This document shows positions 47,093-54,190 of a stretch of 54,190 nt of DNA, piece by piece. This DNA is from Ralstonia pickettii (GTDB lineage Bacteria > Pseudomonadota > Gammaproteobacteria > Burkholderiales > Burkholderiaceae): contig NZ_JFZG01000028.1 in the NCBI RefSeq assembly GCF_000607165.1, forward strand, positions 1 through 54,190, written 5' to 3'. Position 1 is the stretch's first letter. Every line of letters begins with the position of its first letter. Position numbers and translations under genes: made by a program. The notes under the pieces were generated by a model, which saw only the letters and a program-made list of their open reading frames with translations, was not told where the DNA came from and searched no databases.

Positions 47093-47169
47093 GGGACGGT
47101 AGCTCATGGGTCGAGCGGCGACGGTTTACCGACGCAGGCAGGCAGGTTCAAATCCTGTACGTCCCACCA
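47093..47169 (+). tRNA. tRNA-like sequence with abnormal anticodon arm
   Basis: The 77-base segment starts GGGACGG, has a D stem GCTC/GAGC, a T arm GCAGG-TTCAAAT-CCTGT, and ends ACGTCCC-A-CCA with an encoded CCA. Six of seven acceptor pairs form. The anticodon region does not make a normal 5-bp stem with a 7-base loop: GCGACGG/CCGACGC instead folds around TTTA with a central A-A mismatch. No amino acid is assigned. It could be a degenerate tRNA gene or an integration remnant. Confidence 0.4.
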
Positions 47170-47327
47170 AATTGATGTTCGTTGTGGATCAACGAAATTG
47201 TGCTGTTAGGCATAAAGTGGCCATCTGGACAGGTTATGGTTGTTTAGTCGTTTAACGGCCGCTCCTGGCCGATAACGGTCGGTGATGACGTTACCTGCGC
47301 CAGCGACCACGCTGCGGCGCCACGACG

Positions 47328-47741
47328 TCAGCGCATGGAAGCAAACGCATAAACGAACACGCCCACGACGAACATGATCGCGGACCAGAAAAACCACGTC
47401 GGGACACGTGGCCCCCTAACCGGCGGAGTGTTCACGCTCTCCAGCACCTTGGCCTTGGTTGCGGAGTTCCGAGAGAAGAAGACCGCCCAAGTCACAACGA
47501 CGCTCGCAAGCAGAAAAAGCGCACCGACAGCCAGATTGCTGACGACATAGGTGTAAAACGAGCCTTCGTTCGCACCCCCGCGCATGGCGACGTATGCCTC
47601 GGCGTTCTTTGGCCGGAGGAGGACTGTGCCTTCAGTCCATGTGCTCCAACCATTAAGAAGCAGACCGATGGCCACAAGGTAGAAGCCGGCTAGTTTCACG
47701 TACGTGCGAAGAGTCGGCTGCGCCGTGTTCCCGGTCTGCAT
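47328..47741 (-). CDS. Unrecognised membrane protein
   Basis: A 137-residue protein not matched to a known family. Three hydrophobic helices are visible (YLVAIGLLLNGWST, AVGALFLLASVVVTWAVFF and WFFWSAIMFVVGVFVYAFA). Between the first two lies a polar loop with EAYVAMRGGANEGSF. It is the first gene after the tRNA-like sequence, on the minus strand, and has no clear operon partner. Confidence 0.55.
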   Translation of the reverse strand: MQTGNTAQPTLRTYVKLAGFYLVAIGLLLNGWSTWTEGTVLLRPKNAEAYVAMRGGANEGSFYTYVVSNLAVGALFLLASVVVTWAVFFSRNSATKAKVLESVNTPPVRGPRVPTWFFWSAIMFVVGVFVYAFASMR

Positions 47742-47792
47742 AGCGTGAATAGAGGGTTCGATTGGAGTCGAAATATTGCCAGAATCGCAGAG

Positions 47793-48848
47793 CTACTGCG
47801 CCTCTTCGAGCACGCTTCGAAGCTGCTCCAATCTCCGCGCCGTCAGGTAGCTGATAAGAGAATCGCGATCTACGCGTGGGCTTCTAAGGGTCTCGATGAA
47901 CTCAACCCACGCACCCCTATATTGGATCCAGGCACGCTGCGCTTCAGCAACGTCGACCTTTGTGATCGTCGTATCTCCGATTCTGTCTGAGGAGTCGGCG
48001 CGAATCGCTTTGGACAACATGACTTCGTGCAATACTTGGTCCATCTGCAGATCGAGCTCTCTGACTCTTGTCGGGTCGGCCCTCTCTAGCGTGCCACCCG
48101 CAACCTTCCCAAGAAGGCTCACAAAAGCGTCGTACTCATCGGCACTAGCTTGAATGGCAAGGGCGGCACGGGCAGTGCCCGTCATGTCGGTCTCACGGTC
48201 GCCACGCCGCTGAGCAAACGCAGACAACGCAGTCTGCAACTGCTCGAACGCGCCACGCTCGCGCTTATTCAATTTTTGCGAAAATTTCGCAAGAACTTTG
48301 GTTCGATTTTGAGCACGCCGTCGATCTTCAATACGCGCGCAATAGCCGGCCATGAACCCGCTTGTTGCATCGTCGCAAATATCGAACTCTGCGCCGTCGC
48401 TTTTACCATCCATCATCGACAGGTGAAGAACCCGCGACTGTTCCTCGGCAGCCGCCCCACCGAGAAGACAGGCATATCGCACCGCAATCGCTGGGCTCCT
48501 TTTTACACCGTAGCCATTTGCGTAAAGCATCATCAACACGCCTACCTCGTCTTGAGCGAAGGCGCAAGCTCTGACGCGCGCCCAGTCGGCATCAGTACGA
48601 TGAGGAAGGTGCTTTGTGTCGTAGTAGAGGTCGTCCGGCACGCAGATAGCGGCTGACTGCCGCTCTGCGTCGGAAGGCAGATCCTGCGCAGGCGGGACCG
48701 CATCCTTCGATGCCATGCAGGCTCGATACCATGCGGACTGCGTGTCGACCAGGTCTGCCGGCATGGATTCTGTGTTGGGGTAGCTGGGCGCGGCAGTTGC
48801 CGCTTGCCAGACATACAACAGCATTGCAAGCAGGAGCGAGGATCTCAT
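47793..48848 (-). CDS. Exported protein with LprI-like C-terminal domain
   Basis: A 351-residue protein with a signal peptide MRSSLLLAMLLYVWQAATA. The central part has EVGVLMMLYANGYGVKRSPA, a Sel1-like helix pair, and several cysteines. The C-terminal 90 residues, LDLQMDQVLHEVM then EAQRAWIQYRGAWVEFIE, resemble the lysozyme-inhibitor LprI N-domain, a periplasmic fold. Function is unproven. The start is based on the signal peptide; the ribosome site is weak. It is followed leftward by the 137-residue membrane protein. Confidence 0.65.
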   Translation of the reverse strand: MRSSLLLAMLLYVWQAATAAPSYPNTESMPADLVDTQSAWYRACMASKDAVPPAQDLPSDAERQSAAICVPDDLYYDTKHLPHRTDADWARVRACAFAQDEVGVLMMLYANGYGVKRSPAIAVRYACLLGGAAAEEQSRVLHLSMMDGKSDGAEFDICDDATSGFMAGYCARIEDRRRAQNRTKVLAKFSQKLNKRERGAFEQLQTALSAFAQRRGDRETDMTGTARAALAIQASADEYDAFVSLLGKVAGGTLERADPTRVRELDLQMDQVLHEVMLSKAIRADSSDRIGDTTITKVDVAEAQRAWIQYRGAWVEFIETLRSPRVDRDSLISYLTARRLEQLRSVLEEAQ

Positions 48849-48983
48849 CGATTGGGCGCGATTGCGGCTCGGATTGCACAGGCAAGCTCCAGCTCTGTGC
48901 TTTCCGCCCTCTTTAATGGTTGGATGCAAACGCCAGCCCCCTCGACCGCACGTTCGCGCGCCTGAAGATAGCCGGCATTGTGC

Positions 48984-49562
48984 TTACTGCAGCAGACGTT
49001 GAATGTCGCCTTGCCGTATGGGAAATTTCTTGAAGTCGCCGTAGTCTTCAAAGAACCATACACATTTGCCAGCCGTTTCATCGGTACCACGCGCAAGGCA
49101 TACCTCGGCTTCGCGAGAATACCAACCCTGCTTTCCATCCTCGATCGTGATGCGCGTGACCGACGGATTACCGAAGCAACTTGACCCAAATACCACGCGC
49201 TCAAGCAACGGCTCACCGTTTCTCTGGAGACTCAGGAAGATCTCTGGTGCAGCCCCACACATTCCCCGTTCACTCCAGCCAGTTTGAGTAGCGATGATCG
49301 TGTACTTCGAGTCGGGCAATGAGCATTCGTAGGAGAGTTTGCTTGGCGAAAAAAATCCATGGCGAGCCAACACGTCGGGACGAACCGTGCCGTGTTCAGT
49401 CAACGCGGAGATCGCCGGGTTGTGTATCCCTCGATACTCGACGTCTAAGAATTGCGCATCCGGGATGCATGAAATGCGCACGAAATCAACGGTATAGTCG
49501 GCCCACACTGGACTAGCGAGCACCGAGAGCAGCAGCGCGACGAGTGGAAACCACTTGTGCAT
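48984..49562 (-). CDS. Unrecognised exported protein
   Basis: A 192-residue protein with a signal peptide ending ASPVWA and six or so cysteines in the mature chain, suggesting a disulfide-rich periplasmic or secreted protein. Landmarks are FVRISCIPDAQFLDVEYRG and KCVWFFEDYGDFKKFPIR. No family was recognised. It precedes the LprI-like gene by 135 bases on the same strand. The start follows the signal peptide; an upstream ATG at 49598 is possible. Confidence 0.6.
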   Translation of the reverse strand: MHKWFPLVALLLSVLASPVWADYTVDFVRISCIPDAQFLDVEYRGIHNPAISALTEHGTVRPDVLARHGFFSPSKLSYECSLPDSKYTIIATQTGWSERGMCGAAPEIFLSLQRNGEPLLERVVFGSSCFGNPSVTRITIEDGKQGWYSREAEVCLARGTDETAGKCVWFFEDYGDFKKFPIRQGDIQRLLQ

Positions 49563-49926
49563 TTGAGGCTGCCGACGATCAGTGTGCTTGAGGGTCATGA
49601 AGAAAACTTGTTGCCTTGGGTTCGCAGCAGATCCATCTCCATCGCCCTCTTCGAGGGAACACCGGTCAGTATCGGACCATTGTCGGAAACGTATCACTGA
49701 CTCGCGACCATTTCTAGCAGCGCGAGGAAGGGTGTCAGGTACGGGCGACCGTATTGAATCGAATCGGATGTCGACTCATGGCCGAGAGCGTTCGCTTATC
49801 GCACTAACTATGACGAGCCGTTCCCTCCTTGCGAGGGGCACAAATAACGCCCAGCCCTCGGATAGCATCGCAACATCGTATCAATAGTGCGAGGAGCGGC
49901 GTGACGCTCCGATCTCGATAACAAGA
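49563..49926. other. Divergent intergenic region, 364 bases
   Basis: This lies between the leftward exported protein and the rightward 451-residue protein. No supported gene was found. A small inverted repeat GGAGCG/CGCTCC sits about 30 bases before the rightward start. Confidence 0.4.
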
Positions 49927-51282
49927 ATGGACAGCAAGCCCGAGCAGAAAGAGCCTTTCGATTATTCGAAGCTCATCCTTTTGGGCACAGCCGCAGGAGT
50001 CCTAGCGCTCGCCTATATTGACCTCTACGCCGGGGTGATCCCATTTCTCGGCCCCGCGCTTGTGGTCCTTGCCCCCAACATCTTCCTTGTGGGCGTAGCC
50101 CTGATGCTTGCTGGTCTCATGTGGTTGGTCACTGACCGGTGGCTGATCATTACGCCTTTGGCATTGGCCCTGACCCTGGCCATCGGATTGAACACGCGCA
50201 TTCCAGAGGCGTGGGCCGACGCGAACCGCGCATGGTCGTCGATGCATGTGGCGCGGACGTACACCGGTACGGTCGGGCAACCTTTGATCATTGACTCGAA
50301 GCCGCCCTTAATCGAGGGCCGTCAATGGGGCTACGGCACCGTGAGGATCAACTGCGTCATCGAGCAGTGCTTCCAGTCGGAGGGCTTCCGAACGATCATT
50401 CCTGGTATCGAAAATGAGTACTGGCAGGAATCGGTCCAAGAGGTTGCGCTAAACGCAGGATTTACAGCGGCAGCTCAAAACGAAAGAGCGCCAAGGCTGG
50501 TGGTCCGATCCGAACAAAAGGATGGCTTGCTGCTCGTTCACATCAAGCTGTCGGACTCGGATGGCAGTGAGCTGGCGACCGGGACCGCCACCTACCGCAA
50601 CGGCTTCAAAGCGGAGCCGCGAGACGGCAATTGGACACCTAAGCCGCCACCTAGAAACCTAGCCTTGCAGTTTCTTCTTCACGGAAACTTGGTAAGCCAG
50701 AAGGTGGGTGACTGGGTCGGACACACGGCTGCCTACCCTTTGCGCACTTTCTTGCAGCAGGCCACCGAACTGAGCGAACCCCAAAATGGCACCCCCGTTG
50801 TTGCCGAGCAGGACATTCTGCGTTCGGAGCACTTCGATCCGCCAAAGGCCTTCCGACAAGGGGCAGAGCCAAGTGAATCGACTCCCAAATTTTGGGATGA
50901 GCGTAGGGAGAAGCGTTGCCGTGAGCTGCTCCAGCCCGAGTTCTTCGGCGCACGCGCTAGCGCATGGTCTGTGTTCACGACAGACCCAACGCGGCGGCAC
51001 AAGATTCGGCCAGCACCACTGCTGATCTGCGACGACGCTGCCATCTGGAATTTCGACTACGGCGCAATGCCCGGCCACGTAGTTGTGTCCAAGTACGACT
51101 CAGAAGGAAACCTCAAATACAGAATAGCGATCGCGCGGCCCGCAAGCGACGCCATGGTTCGCCTGCCCTCTTTCCATGCCGAAGAGCGAACTCTGGACTT
51201 CGAATGGTGGAGTGGCAGCCATTCCGGATCAAACTACAACGTCACGTCGGTCACTCGCGTGAGAGTCAGGGAGCCGGCGTGA
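49927..51282 (+). CDS. Unrecognised membrane-anchored protein
   Basis: A 451-residue protein. The first 100 residues contain three hydrophobic helices (LILLGTAAGVLALAYIDLY, VVLAPNIFLVGVALMLAGLM, LIITPLALALTLAIGL); the remainder is a soluble domain with YTGTVGQPLIIDSKPPLIEG and CRELLQPEFFGARASAWSVF. No family was recognised. It is alone on the plus strand, and its 3' end overlaps a doubtful minus-strand frame. Codon use is less GC-biased than in regions 1-5. Confidence 0.6.
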   Translation: MDSKPEQKEPFDYSKLILLGTAAGVLALAYIDLYAGVIPFLGPALVVLAPNIFLVGVALMLAGLMWLVTDRWLIITPLALALTLAIGLNTRIPEAWADANRAWSSMHVARTYTGTVGQPLIIDSKPPLIEGRQWGYGTVRINCVIEQCFQSEGFRTIIPGIENEYWQESVQEVALNAGFTAAAQNERAPRLVVRSEQKDGLLLVHIKLSDSDGSELATGTATYRNGFKAEPRDGNWTPKPPPRNLALQFLLHGNLVSQKVGDWVGHTAAYPLRTFLQQATELSEPQNGTPVVAEQDILRSEHFDPPKAFRQGAEPSESTPKFWDERREKRCRELLQPEFFGARASAWSVFTTDPTRRHKIRPAPLLICDDAAIWNFDYGAMPGHVVVSKYDSEGNLKYRIAIARPASDAMVRLPSFHAEERTLDFEWWSGSHSGSNYNVTSVTRVRVREPA

Positions 51283-51494
51283 GAGCAAGAGAAGATGGCC
51301 GACAAATCAATATCTCTCGATGAAATCGAAGCAGAATGTTCCGTGACCTTGCTCACCGCATCGCGTCCGTCGCTACGGAAGATGTTGGGCTGACCACTCG
51401 GTGTCGGGTCGCCCGCCTCGCCCTTACCCAGCGCTTGTAGCTGCTCCTGAATGTCCTTGGGCAGCGCCGCCAAGAATCGGAACGCACCAAACAA
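51234..51494 (-). CDS. Doubtful open frame, possible gene remnant
   Basis: An 86-residue frame. Residues 1-60 (FRFLAALPKDIQEQLQALGK and SDGRDAVSKV) look protein-like, whereas the end, antisense to the 451-residue gene, does not. It may be the tail of a lost gene. No family was recognised and no ribosome site was seen. Confidence 0.25.
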   Translation of the reverse strand: MFGAFRFLAALPKDIQEQLQALGKGEAGDPTPSGQPNIFRSDGRDAVSKVTEHSASISSRDIDLSAIFSCSHAGSLTLTRVTDVTL

Positions 51495-51553
51495 GCTGCT
51501 CTTAGTCTCCCATCACACCAGGGCGGACCGTCTTGTCGTCAAGTTATGGGCAC

Positions 51554-51585
51554 AAAAAAGGCCGCTCCGATTTGCCGGAGCGGCC
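51554..51585 (-). terminator. Intrinsic terminator of the glycine-zipper gene
   Basis: GGCCGCTCCG (51560-51569) and CGGAGCGGCC (51576-51585) form a perfect 10-bp stem with a 6-base loop. Leftward it is followed by TTTTTT, giving a strong terminator; rightward CTCTTTG makes it partly bidirectional. Confidence 0.88.
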
Positions 51586-51671
51586 TCTTTGCTTGTTTCT
51601 GGCTCTGCCCTTAACTGAACCGCATTCGGCTGGAGGGCCGATTTTGTGCTGCCTGTGGCAGCGTCCAACGA

Positions 51672-52397
51672 TCAGCCTGCAGCCAGGCTGCCGTTTTCCA
51701 CGTGCACGCGGTCACCCACTTGGAAGCCCGGTGCGGCCTTATACGTGAAGGTCCGGGTCGCGCCGTTGTCCATGCGTACGCTGACGTTGTAGGACGTGTC
51801 GCGGTGGTAGTAGTTTTCAGCTTCATGGCCTGCGTAGCCGCCACCCACCGCGCCGGCGACGGTCGCCAGCGTGCGGCCATTGCCCTTGCCGACTTGATTG
51901 CCCAGAAGGCCACCCACCACTGCGCCGCCGATCATGCCCAGACCGGTTTCGTTGCCTTGCTGCGTGGCGATCGGAGTGACGGCGGTCACCTGACCGGCAT
52001 ATGGACTCGCCGCCGGGCGCGGTTGCGCATAGTCGGCGTTAGACGACGGGTTATGTTCCGCATACGACGGGGCCGGACGATGCACCGCATGGTGTACCGC
52101 GCCCGGCTGTGCCAGATAGGCCGGGGCCGCTTGGTTCGGCATTGCCGTCTGGCCGGGAGCCGCAAGTGCCGGCGGTGCGGAGGCCGGTTGCGCGGCGACG
52201 TTCGCCTCGGTGCTGCCATGCATAGCCTTCGAGGTGGGCAGCACGCCCGTCATGGCGGCCACCCCCGTGACGCTCGCGATGATCACAGCGACGGCAGCGG
52301 CGGCCATCAGCGGATGCATGCGGCGCGACTGTGGCATATGGCCCATCGACGTGCCGGCGTAGTGTTGACCTTGGACGTTCGGTTGCTCGTTGTTCAT
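51672..52397 (-). CDS. Glycine-zipper 2TM-domain protein
   Basis: A 241-residue protein. An N-terminal helix (MAAAAVAVIIASVTGVAAM) anchors it; a Pro/Ala-rich linker follows; the glycine zipper GMIGGAVVGGLLGNQVGKGN through VAGAVGGGYAGHEAEN lies at about 153-190. The end, VSVRMDNGATRTFTY and GDRVHVENG, is the usual closing fold of the 17-kDa-antigen group. Such proteins are linked to envelope integrity. GGGAGAACGAAG precedes the ATG. It ends at the terminator above. Confidence 0.82.
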   Translation of the reverse strand: MNNEQPNVQGQHYAGTSMGHMPQSRRMHPLMAAAAVAVIIASVTGVAAMTGVLPTSKAMHGSTEANVAAQPASAPPALAAPGQTAMPNQAAPAYLAQPGAVHHAVHRPAPSYAEHNPSSNADYAQPRPAASPYAGQVTAVTPIATQQGNETGLGMIGGAVVGGLLGNQVGKGNGRTLATVAGAVGGGYAGHEAENYYHRDTSYNVSVRMDNGATRTFTYKAAPGFQVGDRVHVENGSLAAG

Positions 52398-52995
52398 CTT
52401 CGTTCTCCCGTGACCATTGCATGTGGTCTGTTGATGGAGAAAGTTTGGTCGATCGGCCGAGTGGATACCGTTTTAATTTGTAAGGATCTGTAGGGCTCTG
52501 TTCCACTTACAAATCAATGGGTTGAGCACCTTCGGTGCGAGGCGTGGCAACCTGACGATGTTACAAATGGTGGGGGAGGCTCGCGGTTTGCGTCCGCGCT
52601 GCGCACAAAAGACGGTTCATCGCTGGTTTCCCGGGAAGCCCCCAAGACCTCAGGAACGGGCCGAATTTGGCCGAAAGATGTCCCGACTGATAGTTAGAGC
52701 TCTGGCGCCGGGCGCCAACCGACTTAGCTCGGAAATGGCGCGTTGACACAGAACGCAAGAAAAATCTCGACAACCTGGTTCGCCATGAACCACTCGTCGG
52801 ACCGTATCGGAAGGTTGCCGGCTCCGAAGACCAGAATGGTTCCATCTGGGCCGGCGGCGCTAGACTTGGGTCGCATCTCCGGGCCCGCCTGACAGCCGCC
52901 CTCACCATCGTCCGTTCCTGGCCGAACACAGCCGTTGGAACATGTCGCATATCCTGCTGCCTTTCTGCGATATCTGCCCTGCCTGAACATACGAA
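52398..52995. other. 598-base stretch without a supported gene
   Basis: Several overlapping frames on both strands reach 75-150 codons, but none has a recognised domain or start signal, and their compositions are those of shadow frames. The left part should hold the promoter of the glycine-zipper gene. Confidence 0.4.
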
Positions 52996-53535
52996 ATGCT
53001 CGCGCGACACAAAGCAATTCTGGGCCTGTCCCTGCTGTTCCTTTTGTTGTTGTCTATCTACCCGGCGTTCTTGTTTGCGCGCGATTGCTACGCTCCATCC
53101 CTGTTTCCAAGGTTCTATATCGCCTTGGCCGGAGGGGTGATTGTCGCAACGCTGTTCGCCGTACTCGATTTCCCAAAGTCGGACACCTCGTCAAAACGCA
53201 GGATCGACCCAGTGGGGCAATTTATTTGCTTTGCGCTGTTCGGCGCCTTCACGACGTGGACCTGGGCGACTACAATTCCCCGCTTCACTGCAGATCGCGT
53301 TGTCACCGCCCAAGCCGCATTTGAGAAAGTCCGAGGCGCAAAAAGCTGCCATACCGCCGTCCAGTTTGTCGACCCGGGCGGCGCCGGCACGATCAAGACG
53401 TGCGCTTCCCTGTGGAACCTACCTTCTCTGCCGGAGCACGGCACGATCAGCGTTACCGAAAAGGTGAGCACGCTCGGGGTCTACCTGGTCAAAATCGACC
53501 TCGTCACTCCGCAAGTTCCAACAGAACGCCAATAA
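52996..53535 (+). CDS. Unrecognised membrane protein
   Basis: A 179-residue protein with three hydrophobic helices (LGLSLLFLLLLSIYPAFLF, FYIALAGGVIVATLFAVL, FICFALFGAFTTWTWATT) and a C-terminal extracytoplasmic part containing two cysteines (KSCHTAV and IKTCASL). No family was recognised. The next gene starts 2 bases after its stop, so the pair is co-translated. Confidence 0.6.
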   Translation: MLARHKAILGLSLLFLLLLSIYPAFLFARDCYAPSLFPRFYIALAGGVIVATLFAVLDFPKSDTSSKRRIDPVGQFICFALFGAFTTWTWATTIPRFTADRVVTAQAAFEKVRGAKSCHTAVQFVDPGGAGTIKTCASLWNLPSLPEHGTISVTEKVSTLGVYLVKIDLVTPQVPTERQ

Positions 53536-53537
53536 GC

Positions 53538-53981
53538 ATGCCTCTGGAAACCGTCCGCTTCGATCGCGTCTTCGGCATTACCAAGACCTCGCAGAACCGC
53601 ATGCCAGTGACGCTGTTCGGCTTCCAAAGCGGCGACCACATTGAGTATTCCGCCGCCGCGCCCGGCGAGCCTCGCATCGAGGCCGGCATGACAGTGACCG
53701 CCTATTTGAGGGAGCCCGGAAACTGGCAGACGCTGGTAGCGTGGCGCGACCACGGCAGCGGCGACATCATCTGCGAGTCAGAAGTGGGATGGCTGCTGTG
53801 TCTGATCGGCCTTGCCGCGCTCTGCTTTTTCGTGCCGCGATTGTGGCACCAGCCAGTCACGCTGATGCTCACCGCATCGGTGCCCATTGCCCTATTCGGA
53901 TCGGGCGTCCATAACATCCGATTCCTACGATCTGTGCGGCGCCATTTGGTGGCCAATGCCGACACTAGGCCGCTTCGCTAA
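53538..53981 (+). CDS. Unrecognised membrane protein, partner of the preceding gene
   Basis: A 147-residue protein. The first half is soluble (VFGITKTSQNRMPVTLFGFQ, GMTVTAYLREPGNWQTLVAW), resembling a small beta-barrel; two hydrophobic helices follow (VGWLLCLIGLAALCFFV and VTLMLTASVPIALFGSG). A longer open frame reaches back into the previous gene, but the ATG after TAAGC is the natural start. No family was recognised. Confidence 0.58.
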   Translation: MPLETVRFDRVFGITKTSQNRMPVTLFGFQSGDHIEYSAAAPGEPRIEAGMTVTAYLREPGNWQTLVAWRDHGSGDIICESEVGWLLCLIGLAALCFFVPRLWHQPVTLMLTASVPIALFGSGVHNIRFLRSVRRHLVANADTRPLR

Positions 53982-53989
53982 AACGTCGA

Positions 53990-54190
53990 CTACTTCAAGG
54001 CCCAATACCAGTTGCCCCCATAGTCTCGCTCCACGGTCTCAAGTGACTGGAAAGTGAACATGAGACGTCGGACGATGTCATCGGGACACCCGCGTGCCTG
54101 AAACACTGCCTGGAACTCGCTTAAGAGTGTTTCGGTCATTCTCAGCAGGTCACGCTCCGCGTCTGTCTTTGTTTTTACCAAGAACCATGG
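53990..54190 (-). CDS. Partial unrecognised protein (5' end outside the window)
   Basis: The last 67 or so codons of a leftward frame that stays open to the window edge. The visible part is acidic and helical (ERDLLRMTETLLSEFQAVFQ, then ETVERDYGGNWYW). A TTG at 54181 could be a start, but no ribosome site supports it. No family was recognised. Confidence 0.45.
   Translation of the reverse strand, partial: PWFLVKTKTDAERDLLRMTETLLSEFQAVFQARGCPDDIVRRLMFTFQSLETVERDYGGNWYWALK

Noticed and set aside
52561-53017. Two overlapping minus-strand frames of 97 and 149 codons
   Set aside because: They overlap each other, and part of the next plus-strand gene, without start signals or recognisable sequence.

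Overview
The window looks like high-GC betaproteobacterial DNA, most probably Ralstonia or a close relative. The grounds are gene content and protein style: Burkholderiales-type porin, beta-type paaABCDE genes with a TetR regulator, a Tat-exported GH28 pectinase, CheV, and DUF1295/DUF1365/CFA genes behind a LitR-type MerR regulator. No rRNA, insertion sequence or CRISPR array was seen.

Region 1 (about 0.3-17.2 kb) is a light and photodamage-response island. It has three different photolyase/cryptochrome-family genes (a DASH type, a second FAD-domain type, and an Fe-S type with four ligand cysteines), a 54-residue DUF2256 gene, two lipocalins, a TIGR01777 epimerase, a chalcone-isomerase-like secreted protein and DUF2878. 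A seven-gene leftward operon follows: litR, folE, FAD oxidoreductase, DUF1365, CFA-type methyltransferase, DUF1295, second CFA-type methyltransferase. The LitR-like regulator lacks the cobalamin-ligand histidine motif. A 15-bp identical motif plus the same TTGACG-N17-TTTCAT arrangement precedes both litR and the first lipocalin. The likely roles are photorepair, pterin/folate supply and remodelling or protection of membrane lipids. An esterase gene and a carbonic anhydrase remnant sit inside the island.

Region 2 (17.3-27.5 kb) is a uronate/pectin module: a secreted metallophosphoesterase with a LamG-like domain, a divergent Tat-exported GH28 polygalacturonase, a TRAP transporter (dctP, dctQ, dctM), a porin and a GntR/FCD regulator. 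Two TGATATATCA-like palindromes 22 bp apart lie upstream of the GH28 gene.

Region 3 (27.7-34.6 kb) holds a hypothetical secreted protein, a YciI-ECF42 sigma pair with a plausible autoregulatory promoter, an acyltransferase, a methyltransferase, and a divergent lysR/pcaD-like pair.

Region 4 (34.6-39.2 kb) is the phenylacetyl-CoA epoxidase operon paaABCDE with a convergent TetR regulator and a clear promoter/operator upstream of paaA. A 10-bp tandem repeat sits at the paaD-paaE junction.

Region 5 (39.2-47.0 kb) carries a DHA2 efflux pump, SRPBCC, VOC and SnoaL-like small proteins, a TetR regulator with paired operators, a lipoprotein, CheV, and a divergent LysR/PRISE-type reductase pair.

Region 6 (47.1 kb to the end) starts with a tRNA-like sequence of abnormal structure and continues with mostly unrecognised membrane or secreted proteins plus a glycine-zipper protein. 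It looks like an accessory segment; its last gene runs off the window.
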